Positions 32,114 through 40,736 of a DNA stretch of 62,207 nucleotides are shown in pieces. The position numbers and the translations under genes were made by a program. The notes below the pieces were generated by a model. It worked only from the letters and a program-made list of their open reading frames with translations. It was not told the DNA's origin and did not search any database. The DNA comes from a virus, in IMG/VR virus record IMGVR_UViG_3300025141_000087, positions 1-62,207 of that record; one strand, 5' to 3'. Numbering within the stretch: the stretch's first letter is position 1; each line of letters starts with the position of its first letter.

Positions 32114-35100
32114 TCACTGCCATTTATTCTGCCCCGGCGAATAGGGGTTATAACTAAAAGCGTCTACAAAATCTATAATCTTTACATTGCAGTCATCGCT
32201 AATAGTCACCGTTTTTTCGCTTCCAACTGTAATTGGTCCAATTAAAACAGCATTGTGATTTGCTGGCAAAACCGCTGTATCTAGGGTTTGGCGATTAGCT
32301 ATAATAGATCCTGCAACCGTACTCGCCTCCAGGATCCCATTGATATCAATTGTTGTGGCAGTTAGATCGATTTCATCAGTTGCTCCAATAGAAAGCACAG
32401 TCGCGGAGGAACCATGAATAAATTGTGATGCATCGTTAAACTCAATCTTATTGGTAGAGGCCATTAATAGCGAATCAGCAGAGCCATCAATTCTAAAGAT
32501 CTCTGTTCCGCCGGTGTCTTTGACAATTAGATCATCTGTAGCTGACATATCGAACGTTGCATGCGTTGTACCGGCCTTCTTTAAGTTGACTAAATCTCCA
32601 CCAGCATCAATGTGAACATCATCACTAGCATCAAGAATAATGTCGCCGCCACCTACAGCAATTGTCATATCAGTCCCATCAGAAGAGATTTTGTCGGCCT
32701 GGCCAGTTCCATCGAATGTTAATGGAATGTTAGCAGGGATCTCAACAAATGCTGCAGCTGTCAATTTGATGTCTGCGCCAGAAGTAATGGTAAGATCCGT
32801 ATTATCACCTTCAATCTTTTCACCAGTGCCAAAAGTTATACCTACGTCGGCAGGAACGACAACATCTTCAACTGCTGTCAAATTAATGTTATTACCAGAA
32901 ATAGTGAGATCGGTTCCGTCGCCTTCAATTTTTTCACCGTCGTTGCCGAAAGTCAGACCGATATCAGCAGGAATGTTTATGTCTCCGCTAGAGCCAACAG
33001 TAATTGTCAGGTCGGTGCCGTCTGACTCAATCTTTTCGGTAGTTGCAAAAGTCAGGCCGACACCGGAAGGGATGTTAACGTCATCGACCGCCGTTAAATT
33101 AATGTTATTACCAGAAATCGTTAGATCAGTTCCATCACCTTCAATCTTCTCGCCGTCGTCTCCGAACGTGAGGCCAATATCAGCAGGAATGTTTATGTCT
33201 CCGTTCGAGCCAACAGTAATTGTCAGATCAGTACCATCCGACTCAATCTTCTCGGTAGTTGCAAAAGTCAAGCCAACACCTGAAGGAATGTTAACGTCCT
33301 CTACCGCCGTTAAATTAATGTTATTACCAGAAATCGTTAGATCAGTTCCATCACCTTCAATCTTCTCGCCGTCATTACCGAAGGTCAGACCGATATCGGC
33401 AGGAATGTTTATATCACCGCTAGCACCAACACTGATATTAATATCAGTTCCGTCAGACTCAATCTTCTCGTTTCCTGATCCATCCAGGACAAGTCCAACA
33501 TTTACTGGGATGATAACATCATTTGTGGCGGTGAGGTTTAAATGCCTGCCTGACCCAATTGTCATATCAGTACCATCAGATGAAATATGTTCGCCGCCTT
33601 GATCATAGAAATAAAGTTTTCTGTCATCTGCAATTCTTATGACTTCATTGCCATCATATTGTTTGAATACAAGATCGTCACCATCAACTTTTAACTGAAA
33701 GAAGATCTCAAAGTTGGTGGTATCCATATCAAGCGCAAGCTGGGCTACGCCACCATCCATGAATGTCACATCACCGGTCCAGGAATCGATATCAATACCA
33801 TAAAGAGCATCAAGTGTTATTTTATTGCCTGATGCTATTATAAGACCATTAGAGCCATCGCCGACAATGTGCTCGCCTGAATCTTCGCCCCACTCAAGCT
33901 TGGAGGTGGCGCTATTAATTCTAATATCTCCCCCCGCACTAAGTATCAAATCTGTTCCGGTACCCTGAATCCATTCGTCCCCATCATCCTTAAATTTTAA
34001 CTTAAGATCATCAGTAAATCGTACAACCTCAGTACCATCGTATTGCTTAATTACTAAATCTTTACCATCAACCCCCTGCTTAATGACTCCCTCTCCAGAA
34101 TTCTGATGGGAAAAATCTATTTGGCCGGCCGCACCTCCGAATTTTATTGTAACATTGTCACCATCAGCATCAAGGATGATATCGTACAAGGAGTCTAAAA
34201 TGATGTTTCCGGCCATGTCGCCTGACCCATGGGCTGTTTGTAGCGTGATGCCCTTCAATCCGTCCAATGTCAGATCCCCATTATTAGCATCGATTATGAG
34301 ATCCCCCGCAGAACATGACCATGTTGCGCTTTCTGCAGAAGTAATAGTAACTGGAGAGCCAGCAATAGTAGCCCCTTCGTCGCCGTCATGAGTAATTGTA
34401 AAATCGGCGTCGACGCCTAAAGAAATAAGAGAACTATCACTTGAAAGAGTCAGGTCATCACCAACATTGATATCGCCATCTGAACTATAAATAACTGCTT
34501 TGCTATTCACAACAGTGCCGCCGGAAACGCCATCAAGCAAATTCAGTTCTTCGGGAGTGGAAGAAACCGCTGTGGTACTAGCAGCAGCTAAGACAGGTAG
34601 ACAATATGTACCGGCATCCATGGCTGGTAAATTAATTGTTGCATCAGCTGTGGGGTCAATGATTGCCAATGTCGTCTCGTGGGCGTTGGCAGTGGCTCCT
34701 TCGAAGACAAAAGCGTTTGTCACATCAATCGTCGTTTGGTTTATAGATGTTGTAGTGCCGTTGACAGTCAAATCGCCTGTTACCGTAAGATTGTCATTAA
34801 CAGTGGTCTCAGAAGTGGTGTGGCCAATAGAGATTGGCACGTTAACCGTTGCAGTGCCAATAGTGATACCGTTAGTAGTATTTGAACAATCAATATTGAA
34901 GGTGCTGGTAGAATCTAACGAAATAATACTTCCATCAGCAACCAAATTCGCCGTAATTTCGGTGTCATTTGCGGTAGTGAATGTGCCGTCGACAACAAGA
35001 TTATCACTAATATGAACGTTTCCATCGGTAATATCCAATGCGTTTTGACCATTTGTTCCAACAATTGTTAGTTTTTCTTCAGATGCGTCCCATAAAAAAC

Positions 35101-35389
35101 TATCGCCAGATGTGGCACTATAAAAGGTGACGTCATGACCTGAACCATCGGACCCGACAACCATATTATCGTTAACAGTAAAGGTCGTACCATCATATGT
35201 AAGATTAGCCTCGCCATCGAGTTCAGTTGTGGCGTTGCCTATCGTGACTAGTCTGCTTTCTGTCTTGTTATTAAGTGCGGAGACGGGCAGGACGGCATAT
35301 CTATCTAAATAATTCTGTACGGATTTCCATAGTCTTTGTATTGACCAATTTCCAATTGTCCCTTTCGTGCCATGGCTTTTACTGGCCAT
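32114..35389 (-). CDS. Large repeat-containing fibre-like protein (1091 aa)
   Basis: A 1091-residue protein. The N-terminal 60 residues (GTIGNWSIQRLWKSVQNYLD) may be the virion-attachment part. A long Asp/Gly/Thr-rich beta region follows. At about residues 635-855 it contains a 72-residue tandem repeat, itself two half-repeats of the type EKIEGDGTDLTISGNNINLT and EKIESDGTDLTITVGSNGDI. The C-terminus is a distinct domain (ILEASTVAGSIIANRQTL, GPITVGSEKTVTISDDC, VKIIDFVDAF). The design is that of a long fibre with a repetitive shaft and a terminal knob. It begins 11 bases before the stop of the upstream 54-residue gene. The role in host recognition is inferred. Confidence 0.68.
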   Translation of the reverse strand: MASKSHGTKGTIGNWSIQRLWKSVQNYLDRYAVLPVSALNNKTESRLVTIGNATTELDGEANLTYDGTTFTVNDNMVVGSDGSGHDVTFYSATSGDSFLWDASEEKLTIVGTNGQNALDITDGNVHISDNLVVDGTFTTANDTEITANLVADGSIISLDSTSTFNIDCSNTTNGITIGTATVNVPISIGHTTSETTVNDNLTVTGDLTVNGTTTSINQTTIDVTNAFVFEGATANAHETTLAIIDPTADATINLPAMDAGTYCLPVLAAASTTAVSSTPEELNLLDGVSGGTVVNSKAVIYSSDGDINVGDDLTLSSDSSLISLGVDADFTITHDGDEGATIAGSPVTITSAESATWSCSAGDLIIDANNGDLTLDGLKGITLQTAHGSGDMAGNIILDSLYDIILDADGDNVTIKFGGAAGQIDFSHQNSGEGVIKQGVDGKDLVIKQYDGTEVVRFTDDLKLKFKDDGDEWIQGTGTDLILSAGGDIRINSATSKLEWGEDSGEHIVGDGSNGLIIASGNKITLDALYGIDIDSWTGDVTFMDGGVAQLALDMDTTNFEIFFQLKVDGDDLVFKQYDGNEVIRIADDRKLYFYDQGGEHISSDGTDMTIGSGRHLNLTATNDVIIPVNVGLVLDGSGNEKIESDGTDINISVGASGDINIPADIGLTFGNDGEKIEGDGTDLTISGNNINLTAVEDVNIPSGVGLTFATTEKIESDGTDLTITVGSNGDINIPADIGLTFGDDGEKIEGDGTDLTISGNNINLTAVDDVNIPSGVGLTFATTEKIESDGTDLTITVGSSGDINIPADIGLTFGNDGEKIEGDGTDLTISGNNINLTAVEDVVVPADVGITFGTGEKIEGDNTDLTITSGADIKLTAAAFVEIPANIPLTFDGTGQADKISSDGTDMTIAVGGGDIILDASDDVHIDAGGDLVNLKKAGTTHATFDMSATDDLIVKDTGGTEIFRIDGSADSLLMASTNKIEFNDASQFIHGSSATVLSIGATDEIDLTATTIDINGILEASTVAGSIIANRQTLDTAVLPANHNAVLIGPITVGSEKTVTISDDCNVKIIDFVDAFSYNPYSPGQNKWQ
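32830..33480 (-). repeat. 216-bp tandem repeats within the 1091-residue fibre gene
   Basis: The string AAATTAATGTTATTACCAG recurs at 32880, 33096 and 33312, an exact period of 216 bases (72 codons). Copies differ mostly at third codon positions, so the protein repeat is kept more strictly than the DNA. Two full units plus part of a third are present. Confidence 0.88.
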
Positions 35390-35543
35390 TTTCTTCTTCT
35401 CTTTTTAACTCTTCTTCCCAAAGTTTGTTAATAACTTCCCAAACATGTTCTTCACCAATTTGTTCTGTCATCTCATGAAGATTTCTCCAAGCTTCATCCA
35501 AAGTTAATTTATTTTTATTATATTCTACACATATCAAACACAT
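35379..35543 (-). CDS. Small acidic protein between lysis and fibre genes (54 aa)
   Basis: From the ATG at 35543 the product has 54 residues (MCLICVEYNKNKLTLDEAWR). The start overlaps the preceding stop as TAATG and has GGAGAGAGA upstream; a longer frame from 35630 lacks these. The protein is helical and acidic with two Cys near the N-terminus (CLIC) and a Trp-rich end (VWEVINKLWEEEL). I recall similar short CLIC-starting proteins in marine T4-like phages, of unknown role. It overlaps the fibre gene start by 11 bases. Confidence 0.65.
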   Translation of the reverse strand: MCLICVEYNKNKLTLDEAWRNLHEMTEQIGEEHVWEVINKLWEEELKREEENGQ

Positions 35544-36004
35544 TAGTCTCTCTCTCCTATTTCTACTGCTGCATAAAAAATCACAACTGATGTCACAATA
35601 CCCGCTACGACACCTCCAGCAAACCACCAATGAGAATTTTTATTTGGTCTTTCTAAAGCAAATTTTTGGAGCCTGTTAACTTCTTCATCTTTAATTTTCA
35701 ATATTGAATCATATTTTTGTTTTAAAAAATCGACTTCAACTTTTACTGTCGAAACCAAAAGATCGCACCTGATCTCTTCTTTCTGTTCTATGTGAGCAGT
35801 TCTTAACCTGCATTGTGCAGCATTATATTCTTTCTCTGCAATCGATTGCGCAACAGCAGCTGAATTAAAAAGGACTCCAGGAAAAGGAGCTATTTCACCT
35901 TGATTCATTGGTTTAATTTTTGGCGTCTCTTGAGCAAAAACCAACAACGGAAAAGTTATAAGCAAAACAGTAGCTAATATTTTATTCAACAATTTCAAAA
36001 CCAA
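35543..36004 (-). CDS. Signal-peptide / C-terminal membrane protein, spanin-like candidate
   Basis: A 153-residue protein with no ATG near its N-terminus; a TTG at 36004 or 35998 is the likely start, with AAGGAG just upstream inside the preceding gene. Residues 4-24 (LLNKILATVLLITFPLLVFA) form a signal peptide or anchor. The sequence GEIAPFPGVLFN follows, then a charged coiled coil to about residue 120, and a C-terminal membrane helix (WWFAGGVVAGIVTSVVIFYA). Both ends in the membrane with a periplasmic coiled coil is a plausible disruption-protein topology. It overlaps the 134-residue membrane gene and follows the holin-like gene, so I infer a lysis role. No lipobox is seen. Confidence 0.6.
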   Translation of the reverse strand: MVLKLLNKILATVLLITFPLLVFAQETPKIKPMNQGEIAPFPGVLFNSAAVAQSIAEKEYNAAQCRLRTAHIEQKEEIRCDLLVSTVKVEVDFLKQKYDSILKIKDEEVNRLQKFALERPNKNSHWWFAGGVVAGIVTSVVIFYAAVEIGERD

Positions 36005-36386
36005 AAGTCTCCTTAACTAAATAGGCTAACTCTTGTGGTTCGTCAGAATGTTTTTCAACAATTTCTTTAATTCTTTTCTTTTTATTTTTGTCGAGAGTCT
36101 CATTCTTCTTTTTTAACTCTGTCTCAACTTTTTCAATTGTTTCATTAAAAACTTTATTTAAGTGCTCTTTTTCTTTCTTCTCTGCTTTATGAACTTCGTT
36201 TATGACATTAATTTGTTTTTTGTAGCTATCACTTCTTATTTCTAAAACTCCAATAGCAGCAGAACCGTCTTTTTTAAAAACAATCCAAAGAACATAAGTG
36301 TATATCAAAACAACTGGAAAGTACCAATAAGTTTTTAGCCAAAGCCAGCTCTTCTTAGCAGAGAGCTTAAATGTTAGCCAGCTCAT
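35982..36386 (-). CDS. Rz/i-spanin-like membrane protein
   Basis: A 134-residue protein with one N-terminal membrane helix (YWYFPVVLIYTYVLWIVF, about residues 20-37) after a short positive stretch, then a long Lys/Glu-rich coiled coil (KKEKEHLNKVFNETIEKVET). This is the topology of inner-membrane spanins: anchor, then periplasmic coiled coil. ATGA overlap with the holin-like gene at 36383-36386 and a 23-base overlap with the next membrane gene make a tight three-gene group. Spanins finish lysis of Gram-negative hosts by fusing inner and outer membranes. The call rests on topology and context, not on sequence similarity. Confidence 0.55.
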   Translation of the reverse strand: MSWLTFKLSAKKSWLWLKTYWYFPVVLIYTYVLWIVFKKDGSAAIGVLEIRSDSYKKQINVINEVHKAEKKEKEHLNKVFNETIEKVETELKKKNETLDKNKKKRIKEIVEKHSDEPQELAYLVKETFGFEIVE

Positions 36387-36586
36387 TCTTCTTTAAATCC
36401 ATGCTTCCAAGCTGTGGCCATGTCAACCAGCGCTTGAGTACCAATATATGCCAGTGTAACAGCAACCCAATTATCACTAGAAACAGAACCATGAACAGCA
36501 AGTCCTGTTGCAGTTAACCAAGCCAAAAATTTTCGACTTATAAATCTCTCCACATGTTTGTCCGCAAAAGCTTTTAAATTAGCCAT
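36383..36586 (-). CDS. Holin-like small membrane protein
   Basis: A 67-residue protein with two hydrophobic helices, FLAWLTATGLAVHG near residues 19-32 and WVAVTLAYIGTQALVDMA near 41-58, and a positively charged N-terminus and tail (WKHGFKEE). Size, two helices and context with spanin-like genes fit a class II-type holin that would open the inner membrane at the end of infection. An AAGGAG start site precedes the ATG. No endolysin gene is next to it, which leaves some doubt; other short phage membrane proteins can look alike. Confidence 0.55.
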   Translation of the reverse strand: MANLKAFADKHVERFISRKFLAWLTATGLAVHGSVSSDNWVAVTLAYIGTQALVDMATAWKHGFKEE

Positions 36587-36622
36587 AATAATTTCTCCTT
36601 TTTAATATTATATTATCTAGTT

Positions 36623-36829
36623 TTATTTATCTAAAAACAACTCATATTCCAACAAACTTTCATCTAGTTTGTCAAGAGCATATTGTTTTTCATTATATGA
36701 AGCGAATGCATCTTTGTACGCTTCTAAGACGCGGGCTGCCTCTTCAGCAATCCTTTCTAATTTAGCATTTTTCTCCAAAATTTCTTCTAGTGACAGTTCG
36801 CTAGTGACAAGTTTTTCAGCTGTTTGCAT
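36623..36829 (-). CDS. Small helical protein after the Mre11-Rad50 gene (68 aa)
   Basis: From the ATG at 36829 the product is 68 residues (MQTAEKLVTSELSLEEILEK). A longer frame from 36889 would overlap the upstream gene and lacks a good start site, whereas AAGGAGG lies eleven bases before this ATG. The protein is acidic and helical throughout, without a recognised motif. It lies between the recombination gene and the lysis group. Function unknown. Confidence 0.6.
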   Translation of the reverse strand: MQTAEKLVTSELSLEEILEKNAKLERIAEEAARVLEAYKDAFASYNEKQYALDKLDESLLEYELFLDK

Positions 36830-36845
36830 TTTGTATGTTCCCTCC

Positions 36846-39800
36846 TTAATAATTAACATAAGCAAAGTTACCCTTCTTTTCAATCTCAATTGTCATATCT
36901 ACACAATCTTTCAATGTGTCCAAATGAGAAATGAGAAGAACAGTTTTGAAATATGATTTGACCATATCTAAGATTCTAATAAATCCTTCCATATTTTCTT
37001 CGTCTAAAGCCGTTGCTGGCTCATCTAATATAAATAGATCCGGCTTTGGCAAACTTGACACATTTAATAGTGCCAAACGAATTGCCATGGCTGCAATTGT
37101 TTTTTCTGAACCGGATCCTAATTCAATTGGTCTCGCATCAAATTTTGGATGCTTAATAAAAATCTCGAGTTTTTTGTCCTCTGCTTCAAAAAAGACCTGG
37201 AAGTCAACAATGTTGGCCAGCACTTTCGAAACTTCTGCATTAATATATGGTAATCGCTTTTTGATGATATCATAAGCAACTCCATTAGAGTGTACACATC
37301 TCATAAATAAATCATAAGCAGCATATTCTTCGCGAAGATCATGAAGCTCTTGTTTGTTGTTCTCAAGATTTGTTAACATCTGTTCAATTGAACCATGCTC
37401 TTTGGAAAGTTCAATGAGACGATTTTGGCATTCTGACAAGTTTTCTTTTTCTCTCGTTGTAGCTCTCAAAAAATTATCTTTTTCAAAATTTAATGCTTCC
37501 AGATTTTCAATTGCTAACTTGTTCTTATTATATTCTACCACTTTTTCATTTAGTTGTTCAATCTCTTTTTTAAACCCAACAATTTTTGTTTTATTTTTTT
37601 GTATCTCCAGCTCATATGAAGAGTTTTCAGAATTTAGCTGACTTTGCTTTTCAATAAGCTTGTCATATTTTTCAATGTGTTCTTCAATCTTTTCTGGATT
37701 TAGTTCTTGAATTTCAGAAGATGTTTCTGTTTCTGTATTTCTTAACTCATCAATTTCTTGTCTTACTTCATCAAGCTGTTTCAAGGCTCCGTAAGCATCT
37801 TTGATAAATTTGCAATGAGAAAATTCTTCGCCACAAGGAACTTCTTCTAAAAGTGCTGTTTTACCTTCTTTAATTTTTAGTTTGGTTTCATGCACTTTAA
37901 TATCATTACAAATTAAATTTAATTGATTTTGTTTTTCAACAACAATAGATTTGTTATTTTTAATCTCTTCAATATCAAAATCATCATCTAAAAAGCTTCC
38001 AATTTTATCTAAAGTATCATTATTGTTCTTAATGTTTCCAAAAAACTTTTTATTCCTTCCAGTCAACAAATCTTTTTCTTTTTTGTTTGTTTCTAAAGAT
38101 TTTTCTGTTTCGTCTATATCAATCATTTCAACTGGAATTATATTTATTCTTTCGTTAATATCATCGACTTGTGATTGATATGAATCAATCTTCTTTTCTA
38201 TTTCTTCGCATGTGCTCTCTTGACTTTTATTTTCATTTTCAATTGCAACAAGCTTTTCATTTACTTCTTCTATTTGTTTATCAAATTCTGTACCCTCTAG
38301 TCTTTTAAGCATTCCTCTTAAATCAGCAACATCATCTTTTGCTAATTTAAACTTGCGTTCAAACATTTCTAAATCTAGAAACTTGGCAAGAATTTCTTTT
38401 CTTCTTGTAGAGCCTTCACTAATAAACATAAGAGAGCCAAGTTGCGAAGCCATTGATGTAAAAAGAAAATCATCCAATGTCCCAAACATCTTTCTTATGC
38501 TTTTGTCAGTATCGTTTCTTGATAAACCATTCAAACTAATGTTTTCTCCAACAACTTCATCGCGCCTCGAAAAATCTATATCTGTTTTTGCTTCAACCGT
38601 TGTGCTGCCATGAAGCTTCTTTTCATATTTTTCTGTAGTTCTTTCAATTTCATAAACGTTGTGTCCAATTACAATCTCTGCCTTGCCTCTGCAATTGTCT
38701 TTTGTTTGATTAATCAGGTGAAGGTTCTTGCGATTGTTTTTGGAAGTCGAGTTGTACACAGTGTATAATAAACTATCGATAATGCTTGATTTGCCTGAAA
38801 AGTTCTTTCCAAAAATACCAACAACCCCATTTAAGTTTTCAAAATTAATTTTATTCTTTTTACCATAATTGAATAGATTGTCCCATTCAATACTTTTAAG
38901 TCTCCAATTAATATTTCTCGCCACTTCTTCATCTTCCTCAACAACAGAACTATATTTTGTATTGAGGTCCAAAACTTTTTCCATCACTTCATCGCTAGGA
39001 TCGTAGTCTTTAAGATAATCTTTTATAAGTCTTTTTTGAACTGCCATATCTCGCAAATTTTCTTGAAAGATGTTCTTAATAGAATCATCCATATCTGCTC
39101 CATCACTGGTAGCTCTGTTTAAGAAAGTCACACTTTCTGGTTTAAATTTGGCCTTTGCCACATCAACTGCTTTTTTTAATATGTCCAATGAGAGATTCTT
39201 ATTAGAAACTAAACGAAGACGAGCGCCATCTGGAACTTTTATTTTGTTGGGGATTCTTCCTTTTGGTGTAAGATTAACAGTGATAAACGGTTTTGGGTTT
39301 ATAAAAGAAACATGCTTGCAAGTAAATTTATCTTTATCTTGAACGTCCCATATCAACAAACCTTTATCATTTGTCTCTCCTTGGTTCTGTTGAATTGTAC
39401 TACCTGGATAACGAACCCTACCTTTAAGATCTAGCACCTGATTTGTTTTGTGAATGTCTCCAAGAAAAGCAAAATCAAATTTATCAAAGATTGATATATC
39501 ATGATCTCCATGTTCCATTGTCCAACCGAGATCAGTTTTAACTCCAGAGATCGATCCATGATAAAGAGCAATATTAATTTTGTTTATGTCAGTTGGTTCA
39601 ACCCACTTGTCTTCGTCAAAAATTGAAAGCACATTCAAGACAAACTTATCACCCACTAACACCTCACCAGATGCCTTTAGGAGGCACAGATTTGGGTGTT
39701 CTAGGGCCTCAACGATAGGAGTGATGGCATCTTGCCTACTCGAGTTTCGGAGGTTTCCATCGTGGTTTCCGGGGATGACATAAGTGGGTGCAATGTCCGC

Positions 39801-40001
39801 TAAATTCTTGAGAAAGTTTGAAGCCATCTCAAAATATTCAGGACTCAATTGAGTTTTTGTATGTGCGAGATCTCCACAGTGAATAATACAATCGACTTCT
39901 TCCTCTCGCAACTTGTCGTATATTTGGTCGAATATTATACGATATTCATAGTGGTATTTTAAGTTGCGGATATGCGTATCCGCAAGGTGGGCGAACTTCA
40001 T
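36846..40001 (-). CDS. 47-46: Fused Mre11-Rad50 (gp47-gp46) recombination nuclease-ATPase
   Basis: A single 1051-residue chain holding both subunits of the SbcCD/Mre11-Rad50 complex. Residues 1-230 are the Mre11-type nuclease: LADTH (D8, H10), HCGDLAH (D44), PGNHDG (79-82), YHGS (H148) and LGDIHK (D182, H184). Residues 365 to the end are Rad50-type: Walker A GKNFSGKSS at 398-406, coiled coils to about 900, ABC signature LGSGSEKT from 961, Walker B LFILDEP near 989-995. The zinc-hook position has CGEEFSHC (C723, C730), spacing CX6C instead of the usual CXXC. In T4, gp46 and gp47 are separate and process DNA ends for recombination-dependent replication and host DNA breakdown. AGGAG precedes the ATG. 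Confidence 0.93.
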   Translation of the reverse strand: MKFAHLADTHIRNLKYHYEYRIIFDQIYDKLREEEVDCIIHCGDLAHTKTQLSPEYFEMASNFLKNLADIAPTYVIPGNHDGNLRNSSRQDAITPIVEALEHPNLCLLKASGEVLVGDKFVLNVLSIFDEDKWVEPTDINKINIALYHGSISGVKTDLGWTMEHGDHDISIFDKFDFAFLGDIHKTNQVLDLKGRVRYPGSTIQQNQGETNDKGLLIWDVQDKDKFTCKHVSFINPKPFITVNLTPKGRIPNKIKVPDGARLRLVSNKNLSLDILKKAVDVAKAKFKPESVTFLNRATSDGADMDDSIKNIFQENLRDMAVQKRLIKDYLKDYDPSDEVMEKVLDLNTKYSSVVEEDEEVARNINWRLKSIEWDNLFNYGKKNKINFENLNGVVGIFGKNFSGKSSIIDSLLYTVYNSTSKNNRKNLHLINQTKDNCRGKAEIVIGHNVYEIERTTEKYEKKLHGSTTVEAKTDIDFSRRDEVVGENISLNGLSRNDTDKSIRKMFGTLDDFLFTSMASQLGSLMFISEGSTRRKEILAKFLDLEMFERKFKLAKDDVADLRGMLKRLEGTEFDKQIEEVNEKLVAIENENKSQESTCEEIEKKIDSYQSQVDDINERINIIPVEMIDIDETEKSLETNKKEKDLLTGRNKKFFGNIKNNNDTLDKIGSFLDDDFDIEEIKNNKSIVVEKQNQLNLICNDIKVHETKLKIKEGKTALLEEVPCGEEFSHCKFIKDAYGALKQLDEVRQEIDELRNTETETSSEIQELNPEKIEEHIEKYDKLIEKQSQLNSENSSYELEIQKNKTKIVGFKKEIEQLNEKVVEYNKNKLAIENLEALNFEKDNFLRATTREKENLSECQNRLIELSKEHGSIEQMLTNLENNKQELHDLREEYAAYDLFMRCVHSNGVAYDIIKKRLPYINAEVSKVLANIVDFQVFFEAEDKKLEIFIKHPKFDARPIELGSGSEKTIAAMAIRLALLNVSSLPKPDLFILDEPATALDEENMEGFIRILDMVKSYFKTVLLISHLDTLKDCVDMTIEIEKKGNFAYVNY

Positions 40002-40052
40002 CGGACTCCTATTTTGCCTCTCTTGTTACTATAACACAAAGTATTTTGCTTG

Positions 40053-40313
40053 TCAAGGATTAATATTAAGATCTTCTTCAATCTCTTGCAACAAGTTCAA
40101 AAGCGCATCAAAACTTGCTGCAGCTTCCGGCGACCACTCCTCTGTTGTGAGCGACCTTAATTGCGATAACAACTTCATTGCTTCTGTGGCTTTGTTCTCC
40201 GGAGGCATTTTGTAGCCGGGTGGCAGACGCTCTGAGGGATTAAATTCACTTTCATTAATATTTTCAAGCTCTTCTTTAATGATTTCTTTTAATCTTTCAG
40301 TCGAGATCTTCAT
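40053..40313 (-). CDS. Small protein with IIKEEL-type N-terminus (86 aa)
   Basis: From the ATG at 40313, preceded by AAGGAA, the product has 86 residues. An in-frame TTG at 40319 would add two. The N-terminus MKISTERLKEIIKEELENI is nearly the same as that of the protein at 40488 (MKLTKSQLKQIIKEELQEI), while the remainder differs: a Pro-rich stretch (RLPPGYKMPPENKA) and two helices. Shared leaders on different bodies suggest a targeting signal, perhaps to the prohead; IKE fits the T4 protease rule. Function unknown. Confidence 0.6.
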   Translation of the reverse strand: MKISTERLKEIIKEELENINESEFNPSERLPPGYKMPPENKATEAMKLLSQLRSLTTEEWSPEAAASFDALLNLLQEIEEDLNINP

Positions 40314-40491
40314 TTTCAATTTCCTTTATTTGTTGTTGAATATAAGAAGCAGCTTTAAAAAAGACACTCTTCGCCAAATTGTAATCGCCATTTGTATTTT
40401 TAAGAGTCATGTTAACAACTTCTTTTGCAAAGTGTTCTACAATAGCTCTTCTATCGCCTTCGCTTAAATTATTTGTGGTGGTTAGTTTCAA
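40297..40491 (-). CDS. Small helical protein with TTG start (64 aa)
   Basis: A 64-residue helical protein (EGDRRAIVEHFAKEVVNMTL, then SVFFKAASYIQQQIKEIENE). The only suitable start is a TTG at 40491 that overlaps the preceding TGA (TTGA), with an AGCGGTGG sequence somewhat upstream. It overlaps the next gene by 17 bases (40297-40313). The tight overlaps argue that it is real and translated by coupling. No motif is recognised. Confidence 0.5.
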   Translation of the reverse strand: MKLTTTNNLSEGDRRAIVEHFAKEVVNMTLKNTNGDYNLAKSVFFKAASYIQQQIKEIENEDLD

Positions 40492-40736
40492 TCTATTCTG
40501 CCACCGCTGCGTTCATGGGATGCCTTAAAAACAGCATCTAAGAGATCGTGGGCCGCAATATTAAATTTCTGTATAACTTCTGGACCGACTTTCAATTCGT
40601 CTGCCAACTTAATAAAAAAGTCTTGTGAAGACCTTAACATTTTTTGAGCTTGTTTTAAATCGTCAAATCGTCCTTCGGTGATTTCCTGAAGTTCTTCTTT
40701 AATAATTTGTTTAAGTTGAGACTTGGTTAGTTTCAT
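40488..40736 (-). CDS. Small protein with IIKEEL-type N-terminus (82 aa)
   Basis: An 82-residue protein starting at an ATG that overlaps the primase stop (ATGA at 40733-40736) with AGGAG seven bases upstream. The leader MKLTKSQLKQIIKEELQEI carries IKE, LQE and ITE, each matching the (L/I)-x-E prohead protease rule. The body is helical (DLKQAQKMLRSSQDFFIKLA). The leader is shared with 40053 and more loosely with 21490 and 21928. It may be an internal head protein expressed with replication genes, as some T4 internal proteins are made early; this is a hypothesis. Confidence 0.62.
   Translation of the reverse strand: MKLTKSQLKQIIKEELQEITEGRFDDLKQAQKMLRSSQDFFIKLADELKVGPEVIQKFNIAAHDLLDAVFKASHERSGGRID

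Noticed and set aside
32830-33480. Possible CRISPR-like array
   Set aside because: The period of 216 bases is in frame, units are adjacent without spacers and encode a protein repeat.
32640-33602. Plus-strand frame of 320 codons
   Set aside because: It is antisense to the repetitive fibre shaft; its apparent protein just mirrors the 216-bp repeats, with no ribosome binding site and no gene context.
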